A stretch of DNA of 64,000 bases from Bradyrhizobium sp. BR 10289 (GTDB lineage Bacteria > Pseudomonadota > Alphaproteobacteria > Rhizobiales > Xanthobacteraceae): the NCBI RefSeq assembly GCF_019455385.1, contig NZ_JACOFR010000003.1:62001-126000 (forward strand), written 5' to 3'. Shown in pieces: positions 1-9,717 of the stretch. The notes beneath the pieces are model-generated. The model was not told where the DNA came from. It did no database searches and saw only the letters and a program-made list of their open reading frames with translations. The translations under genes and the position numbers were made by a program. How positions within the stretch are numbered: the first letter of the stretch is position 1; each line of letters starts with the position of its first letter.

Positions 1-393
1 TTCGACCGAGCCCGGCAGATGTACTTTGCGATAACGGCCGAGAATCTCGCCGTCGCGATCGACGAGGATCGAGCAATTGTAGCGCCTTCCGTCCGGCGTC
101 AGCTCGGCATAGCCGACATAGAAGCCGACGCGCAGCGCCCGCGCACGATCGAACAGCTGTGCAACCGCCGGGTTCGGCATGCCGCGCTCGAAATACTGGT
201 CGAGCGCGTCGCCTTCGAGCAGCCATCGCGGAAAGAAGGTGGTGAAGGCGAGCTCCGGAAACACGACCAGGCTGGCGCCGCGGCCGGCGGCCTCCTCCAA
301 CAGCGCAAGCATCCGCTTCAACGTATGCTCGCGCGTATCGGCTTTTTGCGTCGGCCCCATTTGAGCTGCGGCGGCGCGAAGGACACGAACCAA
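1..393 (-). CDS. N-carbamoyl-D-amino acid hydrolase, N-terminal part (cut by window edge)
   Basis: The 131 visible residues match the start of N-carbamoyl-D-amino acid amidohydrolase, a nitrilase-superfamily enzyme that removes the carbamoyl group from N-carbamoyl-D-amino acids. The catalytic Glu lies in FPELAFTTFFPRW (residues 45-57) and the catalytic Lys in RYRKVHLPG (120-128); the Cys lies beyond the window. I chose the TTG start at 393 because GGAGG sits about 8 bases upstream and because it puts the catalytic Glu at residue 47, its position in the Agrobacterium enzyme as I remember it. The gene is divergent from a LysR gene, its likely regulator. The family call is confident; the exact substrate is not shown. 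Confidence 0.85.
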   Translation of the reverse strand, partial: MVRVLRAAAAQMGPTQKADTREHTLKRMLALLEEAAGRGASLVVFPELAFTTFFPRWLLEGDALDQYFERGMPNPAVAQLFDRARALRVGFYVGYAELTPDGRRYNCSILVDRDGEILGRYRKVHLPGSVE

Positions 394-544
394 GACTGCC
401 TCCAATCTGTGCGCAATGCTGCCTCAATGGGCGAATGAACCCTTTGATCCAGCATGCAAATCCGCGACCATTAGGCGCAAGCGGGGCTGCAAAAGCAATT
501 CATCGTGCTATGATGTTTTGGCCCAGAGTATAATTGGCAGTGAT

Positions 545-1471
545 ATGAACCTGCGTCAGCTCGAAATCCTGCGTGCCGTCATCCGCCACCGCACCACGGT
601 AGCGGCAGCGGATGAACTGGCGCTGTCGCAGCCCGCAGTCAGCAACGCGCTGAAGACGATGGAGGCGCAGGCGGGCTTTGCACTGTTCGAGCGCGTCAAC
701 AACCGGCTGTTTCCGACTGCGGAAGCGATGGCGCTCTACAAGGAGAGCGAAGCGATCTTCGCGCTGCACGCAAAACTCGAAAGCCGCGTACGCGATCTGC
801 GCGAGAACCGCTCCGGCCATCTCGCACTCGTGGCGACCCCGCCGCTCGCCTACAGCATCATTCCCTCCGCGCTGTCGGGCTTTTTGCGCCGCCGCCCGGA
901 GACGCGCGTGTATTTCGACGTTCGGCGCTATGAGGGCATCATCGAGGGCGTGCTCAGCCGCGTCGCCGAGCTCGGCTTCGCGCTCGGGCTGACGCATCAT
1001 CCCGGCATCGCCCATGAGGTGGTGCACACCGGCGAGATGGTCTGCGTGCTGCCGCCGCAGCATCCGCTCGCGGGCAAGCCGGTGATCGCGGCCGCCGATC
1101 TCTCCGGCCTGCCCTTCATCGGGCTCGAATGCGGCACACGGCTTGGCGAGGCCGTGCGCGACAGTTTTGCCCGCGCCGGCGCGCCGTTCCGGCCGACCGT
1201 CGAGGTGCGCTACTGCAACACGGCTTGCGTGCTCGCCGCTGCCGGTGTCGGCGCCGCCGTGGTCGATCCGTTCTCGCCGCGGCAGAATGGCGGCAGCGGT
1301 CTCGTGGTGCGGCCGTTCGCGCCGACGACGCATGCGGTCGCCTATATGCTATGGTCGGAAGCCGAGCCGCTGTCGCGTCTCGCAAAGGCGTTTCTCAACG
1401 AGGTGCGCAAGGAAAGCGCGCTGCTGGAGCACACAGCGCCGCATCAGCAACATGGGGCAGAAAGCGACTGA
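545..1471 (+). CDS. LysR-family transcriptional regulator
   Basis: This 308-residue protein has the LysR layout: a winged HTH at residues 1-60 (MNLRQLEILRAV, then ALSQPAVSNALKTME), a linker helix, and a periplasmic-binding-protein-like effector domain from about residue 90. I place the start at ATG 545, which gives the standard N terminus; an open frame extends upstream to 416 but lacks LysR features. It is divergent from the N-carbamoyl-D-amino acid hydrolase, with about 150 bases between the starts, and LysR proteins usually control the divergent neighbour. The effector is unknown; an amino-acid derivative is an inference from context. Confidence 0.9.
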   Translation: MNLRQLEILRAVIRHRTTVAAADELALSQPAVSNALKTMEAQAGFALFERVNNRLFPTAEAMALYKESEAIFALHAKLESRVRDLRENRSGHLALVATPPLAYSIIPSALSGFLRRRPETRVYFDVRRYEGIIEGVLSRVAELGFALGLTHHPGIAHEVVHTGEMVCVLPPQHPLAGKPVIAAADLSGLPFIGLECGTRLGEAVRDSFARAGAPFRPTVEVRYCNTACVLAAAGVGAAVVDPFSPRQNGGSGLVVRPFAPTTHAVAYMLWSEAEPLSRLAKAFLNEVRKESALLEHTAPHQQHGAESD

Positions 1472-1512
1472 GCTTTGCAACCTTTGACCTTGTCCATTTG
1501 AGCTTGGGGCAC

Positions 1513-2232
1513 ATGGCACGCATCACCATCATCGAGACCGGGCAGGTTCCGCCAAAGTACCGCAAGCAGCACGGTTCGTTTCCGGACATGTTCGAGCGCA
1601 TGGTCCGCGCCGAGGATCCGACCGCGACGGTCGACGTGGTCAGCATTCCCAATGGCGACGCACTCCCCGATCCGAGCAAGCTCGAAGCCGTGCTGATCAC
1701 GGGCGCTGCCGCCGGCGTCTATGACGGGCTCGACTGGATCGCGCCGCTGGAGGATTTCGTGCGCACGGCCTACGCCAACAAGACGCCGATGGTCGGCGTC
1801 TGCTTCGGCCACCAGCTGATCGCGCAGGCGCTCGGCGGCACCGTGAAGAAGTCGGAGAAGGGCTGGGGAATCGGCCGGCACGTCTATCAGGTGCTGCCGG
1901 AGAACGGCGTCGTCGACGGCGATGCGGTCGCCATCGCCTGCTCGCATCAAGACCAGGTGATCGAGGCACCGACCGATGCACTCACGATCCTCTCATCCGA
2001 ATTCACCCCGCATGCCGGCCTGCTTTACGCCAATGGCGCGACGCTGACCGTGCAGCCGCATCCGGAGTTCGACGTTGAATTCGCGGAAGTGTGCGTCGAG
2101 CTGCGCGACGGCAAGGCGCCGGAAGATGTCGTTGCCGCGGCGCGGGAGTCGCTCACGAAACCGCTGGACAACGCGAAGCTCGGCGGCGCGATTACGAGAT
2201 TCTTGGCACGTAAATCCATCTCCTCATCCTGA
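1513..2232 (+). CDS. Class I glutamine amidotransferase-like protein
   Basis: The 239-residue protein is a stand-alone class I glutamine amidotransferase (GMP-synthase-like fold). The nucleophile Cys97 lies in GVCFGHQ and the His/Glu pair in QPHPEF (H183, E185), so the triad is complete. No synthetase domain is fused. Related proteins act in gamma-glutamyl hydrolysis or as partners of unknown synthetases. ATG 1513 starts 42 bases after the LysR stop, so co-transcription is possible. The start fits the family; an in-frame extension to 1129 overlaps the LysR gene and was discarded. The substrate cannot be read from the sequence. Confidence 0.85.
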   Translation: MARITIIETGQVPPKYRKQHGSFPDMFERMVRAEDPTATVDVVSIPNGDALPDPSKLEAVLITGAAAGVYDGLDWIAPLEDFVRTAYANKTPMVGVCFGHQLIAQALGGTVKKSEKGWGIGRHVYQVLPENGVVDGDAVAIACSHQDQVIEAPTDALTILSSEFTPHAGLLYANGATLTVQPHPEFDVEFAEVCVELRDGKAPEDVVAAARESLTKPLDNAKLGGAITRFLARKSISSS

Positions 2233-2334
2233 GGAGCCCGCCAACGGCGGGCGTCTCAAAGGATCGAGGCCCCCGCGGCAATAGCTGGGCCTGCATGGTT
2301 CGAGACGCCGCTTCGCGGCTCCTCACCATGAGGG
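2223..2334. repeat. Palindromic intergenic repeat, family D
   Basis: An inverted pair: CATCCTGAGGAGCCCGC at the left end and GCGGCTCCTCACCATGAGG at the right, with GGATCGAGGC between. Related copies lie at 11311, 11586 and 43206. It fills the gap between convergent genes. Confidence 0.75.
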
Positions 2335-2341
2335 GTAAGAG

Positions 2342-2809
2342 TTAGAACGGATCCGTTCCCAGCCCCGGCACATCGGCCGGCCGCGGTCCCGGCGCCGCCC
2401 AGTGAAAGCGGCGATCCTTCTCCGCGATCGCGATGTCGTTGATCGACGCCTCTCGTCGCCGCATCAACCCGTGCTCGTCGAACTCCCACTGCTCGTTGCC
2501 GTAGGAGCGATACCACTGGCCGCTCGCATCGTGCCACTCGTACTGGAAGCGCACCGCGATATGGTTGCCATCGAAGGCCCAGAGGTCCTTGATCAGGCGA
2601 TACTCCTGCTCCTTCTCCCATTTCCGAGTGAGGAAGGCGACGATGGCCTCGCGACCCTCGAACACTTCCGAGCGATTGCGCCAGCGGCTGTCCTCGGTAT
2701 AGGCGAGCGAGACTTTCACGGGATCGCGCGAATTCCAGGCGTCCTCGGCCATGCGCGCCTTTTGCGCGGCGGTCTCTCGGGTGAAGGGCGGAAGTGGCGG
2801 ACGCGACAT
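2342..2809 (-). CDS. DUF1348 family protein, NTF2-like fold
   Basis: A 155-residue protein with the DUF1348 signature: an N-terminal helix containing DAWNSRDP, then [33 protein letters not shown] and the C-terminal [16 protein letters not shown]. These proteins have the cone-shaped NTF2/SnoaL fold, which often binds small molecules. No catalytic role is established, and none is assigned here. It lies on the minus strand downstream of ybgC and ends next to a family D repeat. The family call is confident; the function is unknown. Confidence 0.85.
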   Translation of the reverse strand: MSRPPLPPFTRETAAQKARMAEDAWNSRDPVKVSLAYTEDSRWRNRSEVFEGREAIVAFLTRKWEKEQEYRLIKDLWAFDGNHIAVRFQYEWHDASGQWYRSYGNEQWEFDEHGLMRRREASINDIAIAEKDRRFHWAAPGPRPADVPGLGTDPF

Positions 2810-2903
2810 GATGGCCTCATCGGTTTGATCGAGGCCGCAATCTATCGCTGCGATTGGCGGAGTCGAGTGGCCATCACCTATCGGCCGATCACTTATCGGG
2901 CGA

Positions 2904-3353
2904 TCAGGAAATCAAATCGGCCTTCATCAGCGTGCGGATCGATTTCGGGATCGGCTGGGCGCGGCCGCCGCTGATGAAGGCGACGCGCACCTCGGCCTTC
3001 ACCAGCACGTCCTCGCCGCGCCGCACCTCCTGTGCCAGCATGATCGAGGCGCCCTTCACCGCGGTCGGCCAGGTCACGACATCGAGCACATCGTCCATGC
3101 GCGCCGGTTTGAGAAAATCCAGATGCATCGAGCGCACCACGAAGGCAAAGCCTGCACCTTCGGTCTCCGCCTGATCGAACAACGCCTGCTGCTCGGCCCC
3201 CATCAGCCTGAGATGATTGGTGCGCCCGCGCTCCATGTAGCGCAGATAATTGGCGTGGTAGACAATGCCGGAAAAATCCGTGTCCTCATAATAGACACGA
3301 ACCTGCATGTGGTGGCGGCCGTCGCGGATCTCGCCGTCGAGATGAGCTGTCAC
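2904..3353 (-). CDS. ybgC: YbgC-type acyl-CoA thioesterase (Tol-Pal associated)
   Basis: A hot-dog-fold thioesterase of 149 residues. The catalytic Asp is in the family signature [19 protein letters not shown]. YbgC hydrolyses acyl-CoA or acyl-ACP and is usually encoded at the head of the tol-pal operon. The start is GTG at 3353 with GAGG upstream; an in-frame ATG at 3308 would give a shorter protein beginning MQVRVYYED. Here the next genes in the same direction are a DUF1348 gene downstream and a metallophosphoesterase then ruvB upstream. No tolQ, tolR, tolA, tolB or pal gene is adjacent. Confidence 0.9.
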   Translation of the reverse strand: MTAHLDGEIRDGRHHMQVRVYYEDTDFSGIVYHANYLRYMERGRTNHLRLMGAEQQALFDQAETEGAGFAFVVRSMHLDFLKPARMDDVLDVVTWPTAVKGASIMLAQEVRRGEDVLVKAEVRVAFISGGRAQPIPKSIRTLMKADLIS

Positions 3354-3422
3354 GTCGCGAGCCTCTTCGCTTCCTGCTACCGGCCCGTTGTGCGCAAAAA
3401 TAACCGGCCGCGCAAGCGCAGC

Positions 3423-4340
3423 TTACGCCACCACTGGCCCCCGCCCCAGCGTCACCTCGACGATCTCCGGCGGCACGCCGAAGCGGACGGGCATGATGCT
3501 GCAACCGAGACCGCCCGAAACGAGCAGGTCGCATTTCAGCCGGAAATGACCATAGGCGAGCCGGATGCCGTGCTTCGGCGAAACGGCCGGCGACCAGCCG
3601 AGCACGCGGATCTGGCCGCCATGGGTGTGGCCGGAGAGTTGCAGCGCGACGCGTGCGGGCACGCGCAGCGCGACATCGGGCTCATGCGCGAGCAGGATGA
3701 CCGGGGCGTCGTCGGTCACCTTCGCCAACGTGCTTGCGAGATCGTCGACGCCGAAGCGTTGCACGCGGTGATAGCGCGTTGCCGGAAGATAGGCGAGCTG
3801 GTCGCCGAGGCCCGCGAGCCAGAACGCGCGGCCTTCCTTGGTGAGGCGCACGGCGTCGTTCTCATAGACCGGGATGCCGGCGGCCTCCAGCGCGCGATGC
3901 GCAACGGTCGGCCCGTGACCTGCCTGCTGCACGGTCCTGTCGTCCCAATAATCGTGATTGCCCATGACGGCATGCACGCCGAGCGGCGCCTTGAGACCGG
4001 CGAGCACCTTGGCCCACTCGCTCGACGGAATGATGCGCGTGACCCGGCGAACGCCGGCGACATAATCACCGAGCAGCACGATGATGTCGGCGTTGAGCGC
4101 GTTGGTGCGGTCGACGATGGCCTCGATCCGCTCCAGCGACATCCAGGGATCGCAGGCGTGGATGTCGGCGATCACGGCAATCTTGAGCGGGAAATCCGCC
4201 GGCCATTGCCGCGGCGTCGGCTGATAGCGGGTGACCTGGAGCCGCAGCACCGGCTCGACGCCGACGCCATAGGCGGCGGTCGAAACGCCGAGGGCGGACA
4301 GGCCGCCGATAGAGCGGATGAGATGACGGCGCGTGATCAT
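3423..4340 (-). CDS. Exported metallophosphoesterase
   Basis: The 305-residue protein has all the blocks of a binuclear metallophosphoesterase: IADIHACD, GDYVAG, GNHDYWDD, LLAHEPD and SGHTHGGQ. The N terminus (TRRHLIRSIGG, then a hydrophobic stretch ending near AAYG) resembles a twin-arginine signal, suggesting periplasmic export or membrane anchoring. It resembles the YkuE/YaeI group, which includes UDP-2,3-diacylglucosamine pyrophosphatase-like and related hydrolases; the substrate is not determined here. It lies between ruvB and ybgC on the same strand, 150 bases from ruvB. Confidence 0.85.
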   Translation of the reverse strand: MITRRHLIRSIGGLSALGVSTAAYGVGVEPVLRLQVTRYQPTPRQWPADFPLKIAVIADIHACDPWMSLERIEAIVDRTNALNADIIVLLGDYVAGVRRVTRIIPSSEWAKVLAGLKAPLGVHAVMGNHDYWDDRTVQQAGHGPTVAHRALEAAGIPVYENDAVRLTKEGRAFWLAGLGDQLAYLPATRYHRVQRFGVDDLASTLAKVTDDAPVILLAHEPDVALRVPARVALQLSGHTHGGQIRVLGWSPAVSPKHGIRLAYGHFRLKCDLLVSGGLGCSIMPVRFGVPPEIVEVTLGRGPVVA

Positions 4341-4490
4341 GGAAGCCCAATGGTGATACGGCGCCTTGATCTAATCCGATTCAAGCGGAATTGGGGTGCA
4401 TTCGTGCAGACCGCCAGCATCCTCGTGCAAGCGTCCTGCACGAAGGTTAACGGAAGTTCACGACAACGCGAGCGCTGGTCTCGACGCGGG

Positions 4491-5549
4491 TCAGTCGTCG
4501 CTCTCGTCCGTGCCGAACAGGCCGAATTGGGCCGCCGCATCGCGCGAGGGCTCGGCGATGCCGAGATGGCGGAAGGCATGCGAGGTCAGCAAGCGGCCGC
4601 GCGGGGTGCGTTGGAGATAGCCACACTGGATCAGATAGGGCTCGATGATGTCCTCGATCGCATCGCGCGGCTCGGACAAGGCTGCCGCCATCGTCTCGAC
4701 ACCGACCGGGCCGCCGCCATAGTTCATCGCGATGGTCGTGAGATAACGGCGATCCATCGCATCCAAACCCGCGGCATCGACCTCGAGCGCGCTCAGCGCA
4801 TGGTCGGCGATCTTGCGGTCGATCGATGCCGCATCGGCTGCGGACGCGAAATCGCGCACGCGGCGGAGCAGACGGCCGGCAATGCGCGGCGTGCCGCGGG
4901 CGCGGCGCGCGATCTCGTTGGCGCCGTCGGCGCTCATGCCGACATTGAGCACGCGCGCGCCGCGGCTGACGATGCTCTCGAGCTCCTCGATCGTGTAGAA
5001 ATTCAGCCGTACCGGAATGCCGAAGCGATCGCGCAGGGGATTGGTGAGCAGGCCGGCGCGCGTGGTGGCGCCGACGAGGGTGAATTTCGACAGTTCGATC
5101 TTCACCGAGCGCGCTGCCGGGCCTTCGCCGATGATGAGGTCGAGCTGAAAGTCCTCCATCGCGGGATAGAGCACTTCTTCCACCGCCGGGCTGAGGCGAT
5201 GGATCTCGTCGATGAAGAGCACGTCGCGCTCTTCGAGATTGGTCAGCAGCGCGGCGAGATCGCCGGCCTTGGCGATCACCGGCCCCGAGGTGGCGCGAAA
5301 GCCGACGCCGAGCTCCTTCGCCACGATCTGCGCCAGCGTGGTCTTGCCGAGGCCGGGAGGGCCGACGAACAGCACGTGATCGAGCGCCTCGCCGCGCTTG
5401 CGCGCCGCCTCGATGAAGATCGAGAGGTTCTTGCGCGCCTGCTGCTGGCCGACGAAATCCGACAGCGATTGAGGGCGTAGCGCGGTGTCGCCGACATCGT
5501 CGCTGCGCCGTTCGGGCGAGACCATGCGGTTGGCCTTGGGATCGCTCAC
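4491..5549 (-). CDS. ruvB: Holliday junction branch-migration ATPase RuvB
   Basis: RuvB is the AAA+ motor that drives Holliday-junction branch migration with RuvA. The 352 residues contain Walker [13 protein letters not shown], Walker [10 protein letters not shown], sensor I in [10 protein letters not shown], the arginine finger region LRDRFG, and the C-terminal winged-helix DNA-binding domain ([12 protein letters not shown]). The start overlaps the ruvA stop by 4 bases, which indicates translational coupling in the order ruvC-ruvA-ruvB. Length and motifs are normal. Confidence 0.97.
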   Translation of the reverse strand: MSDPKANRMVSPERRSDDVGDTALRPQSLSDFVGQQQARKNLSIFIEAARKRGEALDHVLFVGPPGLGKTTLAQIVAKELGVGFRATSGPVIAKAGDLAALLTNLEERDVLFIDEIHRLSPAVEEVLYPAMEDFQLDLIIGEGPAARSVKIELSKFTLVGATTRAGLLTNPLRDRFGIPVRLNFYTIEELESIVSRGARVLNVGMSADGANEIARRARGTPRIAGRLLRRVRDFASAADAASIDRKIADHALSALEVDAAGLDAMDRRYLTTIAMNYGGGPVGVETMAAALSEPRDAIEDIIEPYLIQCGYLQRTPRGRLLTSHAFRHLGIAEPSRDAAAQFGLFGTDESDD

Positions 5550-6163
5550 TTCGCGAGCTCCTTCAGGCCAAGGCGGATGAGCTGCGCCGTTTCGGCGCCT
5601 TCACCCGCGCTGCGCGAGGCCGATGCAATCGCGGCGGCGGCCTGCGGCTGGCCATAGCCGAGATTGACCAGCGCCGAGATCGCATCCGCCACCGGTCGTG
5701 GCGCGCGCTGATCGTCGACGGCACCGGCGAGATGCACGACGGCGGGATCGACATTGGCGAAGGCCGGCGCCTTGTCCTTCAACTCGGTGACGATGCGCTC
5801 GGCAACCTTGGGGCCGACGCCCGGCGTGCGCGAGACCGCGGCCTTGTCGCGCAGCGCGATCGCATTGGCGAGATCGGAAGGCGCCAGCGTGCCGAGCACC
5901 GCGAGCGCGACCTTGGCGCCGACGCCCTGCACGGTCTGGAGCAGGCGAAACCATTCGCGCTCCTGGTCGGTGCGGAAGCCGAACAGCTTTATCTGGTCCT
6001 CACGGACGTAGGTCTCGATCGAGAGCACGGCCGCTTCACCCGGAGATGGAAGATGCTGGAGCGTGCGTGACGAACAATGCACCTGGTAGCCGACGCCGCC
6101 GACGTCGAGAATCACAAAATCCTCGCCGTAGGAATCGATCAGGCCCTTGAGCTTGCCGATCAT
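5546..6163 (-). CDS. ruvA: Holliday junction DNA-binding protein RuvA
   Basis: RuvA is the tetrameric junction-binding partner of RuvB. The 205 residues start [28 protein letters not shown] in two blocks (the OB-fold domain), followed by the two helix-hairpin-helix motifs ([18 protein letters not shown] and [17 protein letters not shown]), then a flexible linker and domain III ([18 protein letters not shown]), which contacts RuvB. It overlaps both neighbours by 4 bases. Confidence 0.97.
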   Translation of the reverse strand: MIGKLKGLIDSYGEDFVILDVGGVGYQVHCSSRTLQHLPSPGEAAVLSIETYVREDQIKLFGFRTDQEREWFRLLQTVQGVGAKVALAVLGTLAPSDLANAIALRDKAAVSRTPGVGPKVAERIVTELKDKAPAFANVDPAVVHLAGAVDDQRAPRPVADAISALVNLGYGQPQAAAAIASASRSAGEGAETAQLIRLGLKELAK

Positions 6164-6687
6164 AGTCCGGCAACCTTCAGCCTGAGCGCGGTACTCTGGC
6201 GGTGATGGGCGTGGGTGATGGCGATGGCGAGCGCGTCGGCCGCATCGGCTGACGGCGGCTCGGCCTTGGGCAGTAATATCTTCAGCATCATCGCGATCTG
6301 TTGCTTGTCGGCATGGCCGGCGCCGACCACGGTCTTCTTCACCTGGTTCGGCGCGTATTCGGCAACAGAGATGCCGAACATGGCAGGCGCCAGCATGGCG
6401 ACGCCGCGGGCCTGGCCGAGCTTCAGCGTGGCGACACCGTCCTTGTTGACGAAAGTCTGCTCGACAGCGGCTTCGATCGGCCGGTAGCTGGACAGCACGG
6501 CCGCCAGCCCCTCGTGGATCGCGAGCAGCCGGCTCGACAGCGGCAGATCGTCCGGCGGTTCCACCGAACCGCAGGCGACATAGATCAGCCGGTTGCCCTC
6601 GGCCTCGATCACGCCCCAGCCGGTGCGGCGCAGGCCGGGGTCGATACCGATGATGCGAACGGGGCCACGAATCGGGAGCGCAGTCAT
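6160..6687 (-). CDS. ruvC: Holliday junction resolvase RuvC
   Basis: RuvC is the endonuclease that resolves Holliday junctions bound by RuvAB. The 175 residues carry the RNase-H-like acidic residues: Asp16 in [12 protein letters not shown], Glu in [12 protein letters not shown], and the Asp pair in [16 protein letters not shown] chose ATG 6687, which gives the usual N terminus; a longer frame to 6762 adds 25 residues unlike RuvC and runs over the putative SOS box. It is first in the ruvC-ruvA-ruvB operon. Confidence 0.95.
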   Translation of the reverse strand: MTALPIRGPVRIIGIDPGLRRTGWGVIEAEGNRLIYVACGSVEPPDDLPLSSRLLAIHEGLAAVLSSYRPIEAAVEQTFVNKDGVATLKLGQARGVAMLAPAMFGISVAEYAPNQVKKTVVGAGHADKQQIAMMLKILLPKAEPPSADAADALAIAITHAHHRQSTALRLKVAGL

Positions 6688-6719
6688 GGGCCAGTGATAG
6701 CGGCTGGCCGCCAGGAGCG

Positions 6720-6734
6720 AAACAGAAACAGAAC
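6720..6734 (-). promoter_or_regulatory. Candidate LexA/SOS box upstream of ruvC
   Basis: Read on the minus strand this is GTTC-N7-GTTT, one base away from the GTTC-N7-GTTC operator of alphaproteobacterial LexA. It sits about 33 bases upstream of the ruvC ATG. The placement fits DNA-damage control of ruvCAB, but a 15-base near-match can arise by chance. Confidence 0.45.
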
Positions 6735-6760
6735 GGAAGTAACAGGGGAAGTGGCTCTTC

Positions 6761-6890
6761 ACCTCTCCCCGTGCGCGGAGAGGTCGGATCGCCTTGCGAT
6801 CCGGGTGAGGGGTACAGGTCTCACACCGATCACATGTGCCGAGAGAGGTCCCTCACCCCGCCCCTCTCCCCGCAAGCGCGGGGCGAGGGA
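6761..6890. repeat. Palindromic intergenic repeat, family A
   Basis: Inverted arms: CCTCTCCCC with GGAGAGGTCGGATCG and ATCCGGGTGAGGGG at the left, CCTCACCCC with CCTCTCCCCGCAAGCG at the right. Related copies lie at 19314, 26102, 30061 and 34804. It fills the yebC-ruvC gap. Confidence 0.8.
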
Positions 6891-6909
6891 GCGCACCGTC
6901 CGGGGTGCC

Positions 6910-7656
6910 TCAGCCGCCCATCTTCGCCATCAGCGCGTCCGACACCTCGAAATTGGCGTAGACCTGCTGGACGTCGTCGTGCTCGTTGAGCAGGTCCATC
7001 AGCTTGAGCAGCTTCTCGCCGGTCTCGTCGTCGACCGCGACCGTGTTCTGCGGCTTCCAGATCAAGGCGGCCTTGCGCGGCTCGCCGAACTTGGCTTCCA
7101 GCGCCTTGGCCACGTCGCGATAGCCTTCGGTCGAGGCGTAGATCTCGTGGCCGCCTTCGCCCGAGACGACATCGTCGGCGCCGGCCTCGATAGCGGCGTC
7201 GAGCACGGTATCGTCATCGGCGACGCTGCGGTCGTACTCGATGATGCCGGTGCGGTCGAACATGAAGGACACCGAGCCGGTTTCGCCGAGATTCCCGCCG
7301 GACTTGGTGAAGAAGGAGCGGATGTCGGATGCGGCGCGATTGCGGTTGTCGGTCAGCGCCTCGACGATGACGGCGACGCCGCCGGGGCCATAGCCCTCGT
7401 AGCGGATCTCGTCATAGTTTTCGCCGTCGCTGCCGAGCGCCTTCTTGATGGCGCGCTCGATATTGTCCTTGGGCATGTTCTCCTGGCGCGCCGCGATCAC
7501 GGCGGCGCGCAGGCGCGGGTTCATGGCGGGGTCGGGCGTGCCGAGCTTGGCAGCAACGGTGATTTCGCGCGCCAGCTTGCCGAACAGCTTCGACTTCTGG
7601 GCATCCTGCCGCCCCTTGCGGTGCATGATGTTCTTGAATTGGGAATGTCCGGCCAT
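6910..7656 (-). CDS. yebC: YebC/PmpR family protein
   Basis: The 248-residue protein is a full-length YebC-family member: [18 protein letters not shown] at the start, [36 protein letters not shown] and the C-terminal [19 protein letters not shown]. The family has been described as DNA-binding transcriptional regulators and, more recently, as factors that help ribosomes through polyproline stretches. I chose ATG 7656 because it gives the invariant MAGHS(Q/K)F start; the upstream extension to 7722 is not conserved-looking. yebC is often next to ruvC, as here, separated by a family A repeat. Confidence 0.93.
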   Translation of the reverse strand: MAGHSQFKNIMHRKGRQDAQKSKLFGKLAREITVAAKLGTPDPAMNPRLRAAVIAARQENMPKDNIERAIKKALGSDGENYDEIRYEGYGPGGVAVIVEALTDNRNRAASDIRSFFTKSGGNLGETGSVSFMFDRTGIIEYDRSVADDDTVLDAAIEAGADDVVSGEGGHEIYASTEGYRDVAKALEAKFGEPRKAALIWKPQNTVAVDDETGEKLLKLMDLLNEHDDVQQVYANFEVSDALMAKMGG

Positions 7657-7860
7657 GCGTGGTCTCGTCAGGAATCGTGCGCCAAGGATGAATGCGGGAA
7701 GCGCGGCCTTATAGGCCGCCAACCCACCGGAATGAAAGAGGCTCTACGGCTTTAAGGTAGCACCGTACTGGCCCGTGCCCAAGAGTGAGGCACCGTTAAC
7801 CCTGATTTCATCCCGGCTTGCGAAAATAGCGTCCGACCGTCTCCCGACAAGAGTGACCTG

Positions 7861-9609
7861 ATGGCGTTCGCATTATTCCGAAAGCGTCTGCCGGACGTGG
7901 CCGCGCCTGCGGCCGCTCCGCAGCCTGCGCCAGTGCCGGCCCCTTCCGAGCCCGCACCGGCCAGCGATGCCGATTCGGCCAGGGAAATTCTGGAACTGCT
8001 GGAACTCGAGCTCGGCGCGATGATTCGGCAGCTCGAGCGCGCCGCCAATTCGGTGGCCGGGGGCGCCGAGGCAACCGCGGCGACGTTGGCCGCCATCCGC
8101 GACCGCACCGACGCCCTGACCGGCCGCACCAACGCGGCGCAGTCGAATGCCTCGACCTTTGCCCATGCCGCCGACAAGTTCACCCAATCCGCGCAAGGCA
8201 TCGGGGCGCAGGTCCGCGCCGCCGGCAAGCTCGCCGACGAGGCCAGCGCGGCGGCGCAGGAAGCCCGCGCCAATGTCGACCGCCTGCGCGAATCCTCCGC
8301 CGCGATCGGCAACGTCGTCAATCTGATCGCGCAGATCGCGCGGCAGACCACCCTGCTCGCGCTCAACTCGACCATTGAGGCTGCGCGCGCGGGCGAAGCC
8401 GGCAGGGGCTTTGCGGTCGTCGCCACCGAGGTCAAGGCGCTGGCGGTGCAGACCCAGGGCGCGACCGAAGAGATCACCCGGAAGATCGATGCGCTGCAGC
8501 GCGATGCCGCCGGCTCGGCCGATGCCGTGCACCGCATCTCGCAGGCGATCGAGGCGATCCGCCCGGTGTTCGACACCGTCAACGGCGCGGTGGCCGAGCA
8601 GAACGCCACCACCAGCGAAGTCTCCGGCAATGCCGCCAGCGCATCGGACTTCATCGTCTCGGTCGGCGAGAGCGCGGCCGAGATCGATGCCGCGACCAAG
8701 GCCGCCGAGACCCATGGCGAGAGCGTCGCCAGTGCCGGCAAGGCGGTGACCACTTTCGCCCAGAAGCTGAAATCGCGCTGCGCGGTGCTGCTGCGCCAGA
8801 GCGAGCACGACGATCGCCGCAAGACCGAGCGGCTGCCCTGCCATCTCAAATTCGAGACCGCGCGCGGCGTGATGCCGGTCTACGAGATCTCGATGGACGG
8901 CGTGCTGATCGGCGGCACGGATGCAGGCCGGCTTGCGCCACAGTCGATGATCGAAGGCACCCTCGAGCAGGTCGGCGCCTGCCGCCTGCGCGTGACCGAG
9001 CAGTCCAAGGCCGGCGCCCGCGCGCAGTTCGTCAGTCCGAACGCCGAGCTCGCCGAGAAGATCGAAGACAAGCTGTGGTCGATCCACGAGGAGAATACCG
9101 AGTTCGTCACTCGCGCGATGGAAGCGGGGACCGCACTCACGCGCATCTTCGAGCAGGCGGTCGCGCGCGGCGAGATCGGGATCGACGACCTCTTCGACAC
9201 CGATTATGCGGAGATCGCAGGGACCAATCCGCAGCAGTACCGGACGAAATATCTCGACTGGGCCGACCGCGCACTGCCGCCGTTCCAGGAAGCCTTCCTC
9301 GCCCGGGACCAGCGCCTGGCGTTCTGCGCCATGGTCGACCACAACGGCTTCCTGCCGGTGCACAACAAGATCTATTCGCATCCGCAGCGGCCGGGCGACG
9401 TCGCCTGGAACACCGCCAACAGCCGCAACCGGCGGATCTTCAACGATCCGGCGGGGCTCGCTGCCGCGCACAACCAGCGCTCGTACCTGGTCCAGAGCTA
9501 TGCGCGCGACATGGGCAACGGCAACACCGTGATGATGCGCGAGATCGACGTTCCGATCCGCGTGCAGGGCCGGCACTGGGGCGGATTCCGCACCGCCTAC
9601 AAGCTGTAG
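7861..9609 (+). CDS. Soluble methyl-accepting chemotaxis protein with PilZ and C-terminal sensor-like domain
   Basis: The 582-residue protein has no transmembrane segment. Residues 1-40 are proline/alanine rich. A chemoreceptor signalling coiled coil spans about 45-305, with the hairpin tip [20 protein letters not shown] (164-183). A PilZ-like domain follows at about 315-395, with RxxxR at 320-324 and EISMDG at 342-347; the usual D/N before xSxxG is Glu here. A C-terminal module at about 405-582 carries [31 protein letters not shown] and GRHWGGFR, and recurs in the next gene. The order (signalling first, sensor last) is unusual. It should signal to a CheA/CheW array in the cytoplasm and may respond to c-di-GMP; that is an inference. 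Confidence 0.85.
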   Translation: MAFALFRKRLPDVAAPAAAPQPAPVPAPSEPAPASDADSAREILELLELELGAMIRQLERAANSVAGGAEATAATLAAIRDRTDALTGRTNAAQSNASTFAHAADKFTQSAQGIGAQVRAAGKLADEASAAAQEARANVDRLRESSAAIGNVVNLIAQIARQTTLLALNSTIEAARAGEAGRGFAVVATEVKALAVQTQGATEEITRKIDALQRDAAGSADAVHRISQAIEAIRPVFDTVNGAVAEQNATTSEVSGNAASASDFIVSVGESAAEIDAATKAAETHGESVASAGKAVTTFAQKLKSRCAVLLRQSEHDDRRKTERLPCHLKFETARGVMPVYEISMDGVLIGGTDAGRLAPQSMIEGTLEQVGACRLRVTEQSKAGARAQFVSPNAELAEKIEDKLWSIHEENTEFVTRAMEAGTALTRIFEQAVARGEIGIDDLFDTDYAEIAGTNPQQYRTKYLDWADRALPPFQEAFLARDQRLAFCAMVDHNGFLPVHNKIYSHPQRPGDVAWNTANSRNRRIFNDPAGLAAAHNQRSYLVQSYARDMGNGNTVMMREIDVPIRVQGRHWGGFRTAYKL

Positions 9610-9717
9610 TGCACGCTCAGGCAAGACGGCGACCGCGAATCATCCTTTAAAATTGCAGTCGGAATGGGAATGCCCGCGGTGAGCCGATCAACGGCTCCGC
9701 CTGGAGAAAGCCCGTAC

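Noticed and set aside
3123..5480. A 785-residue open frame on the plus strand
   Set aside because: It is antisense to ybgC, the metallophosphoesterase and ruvB, all with clear motifs.
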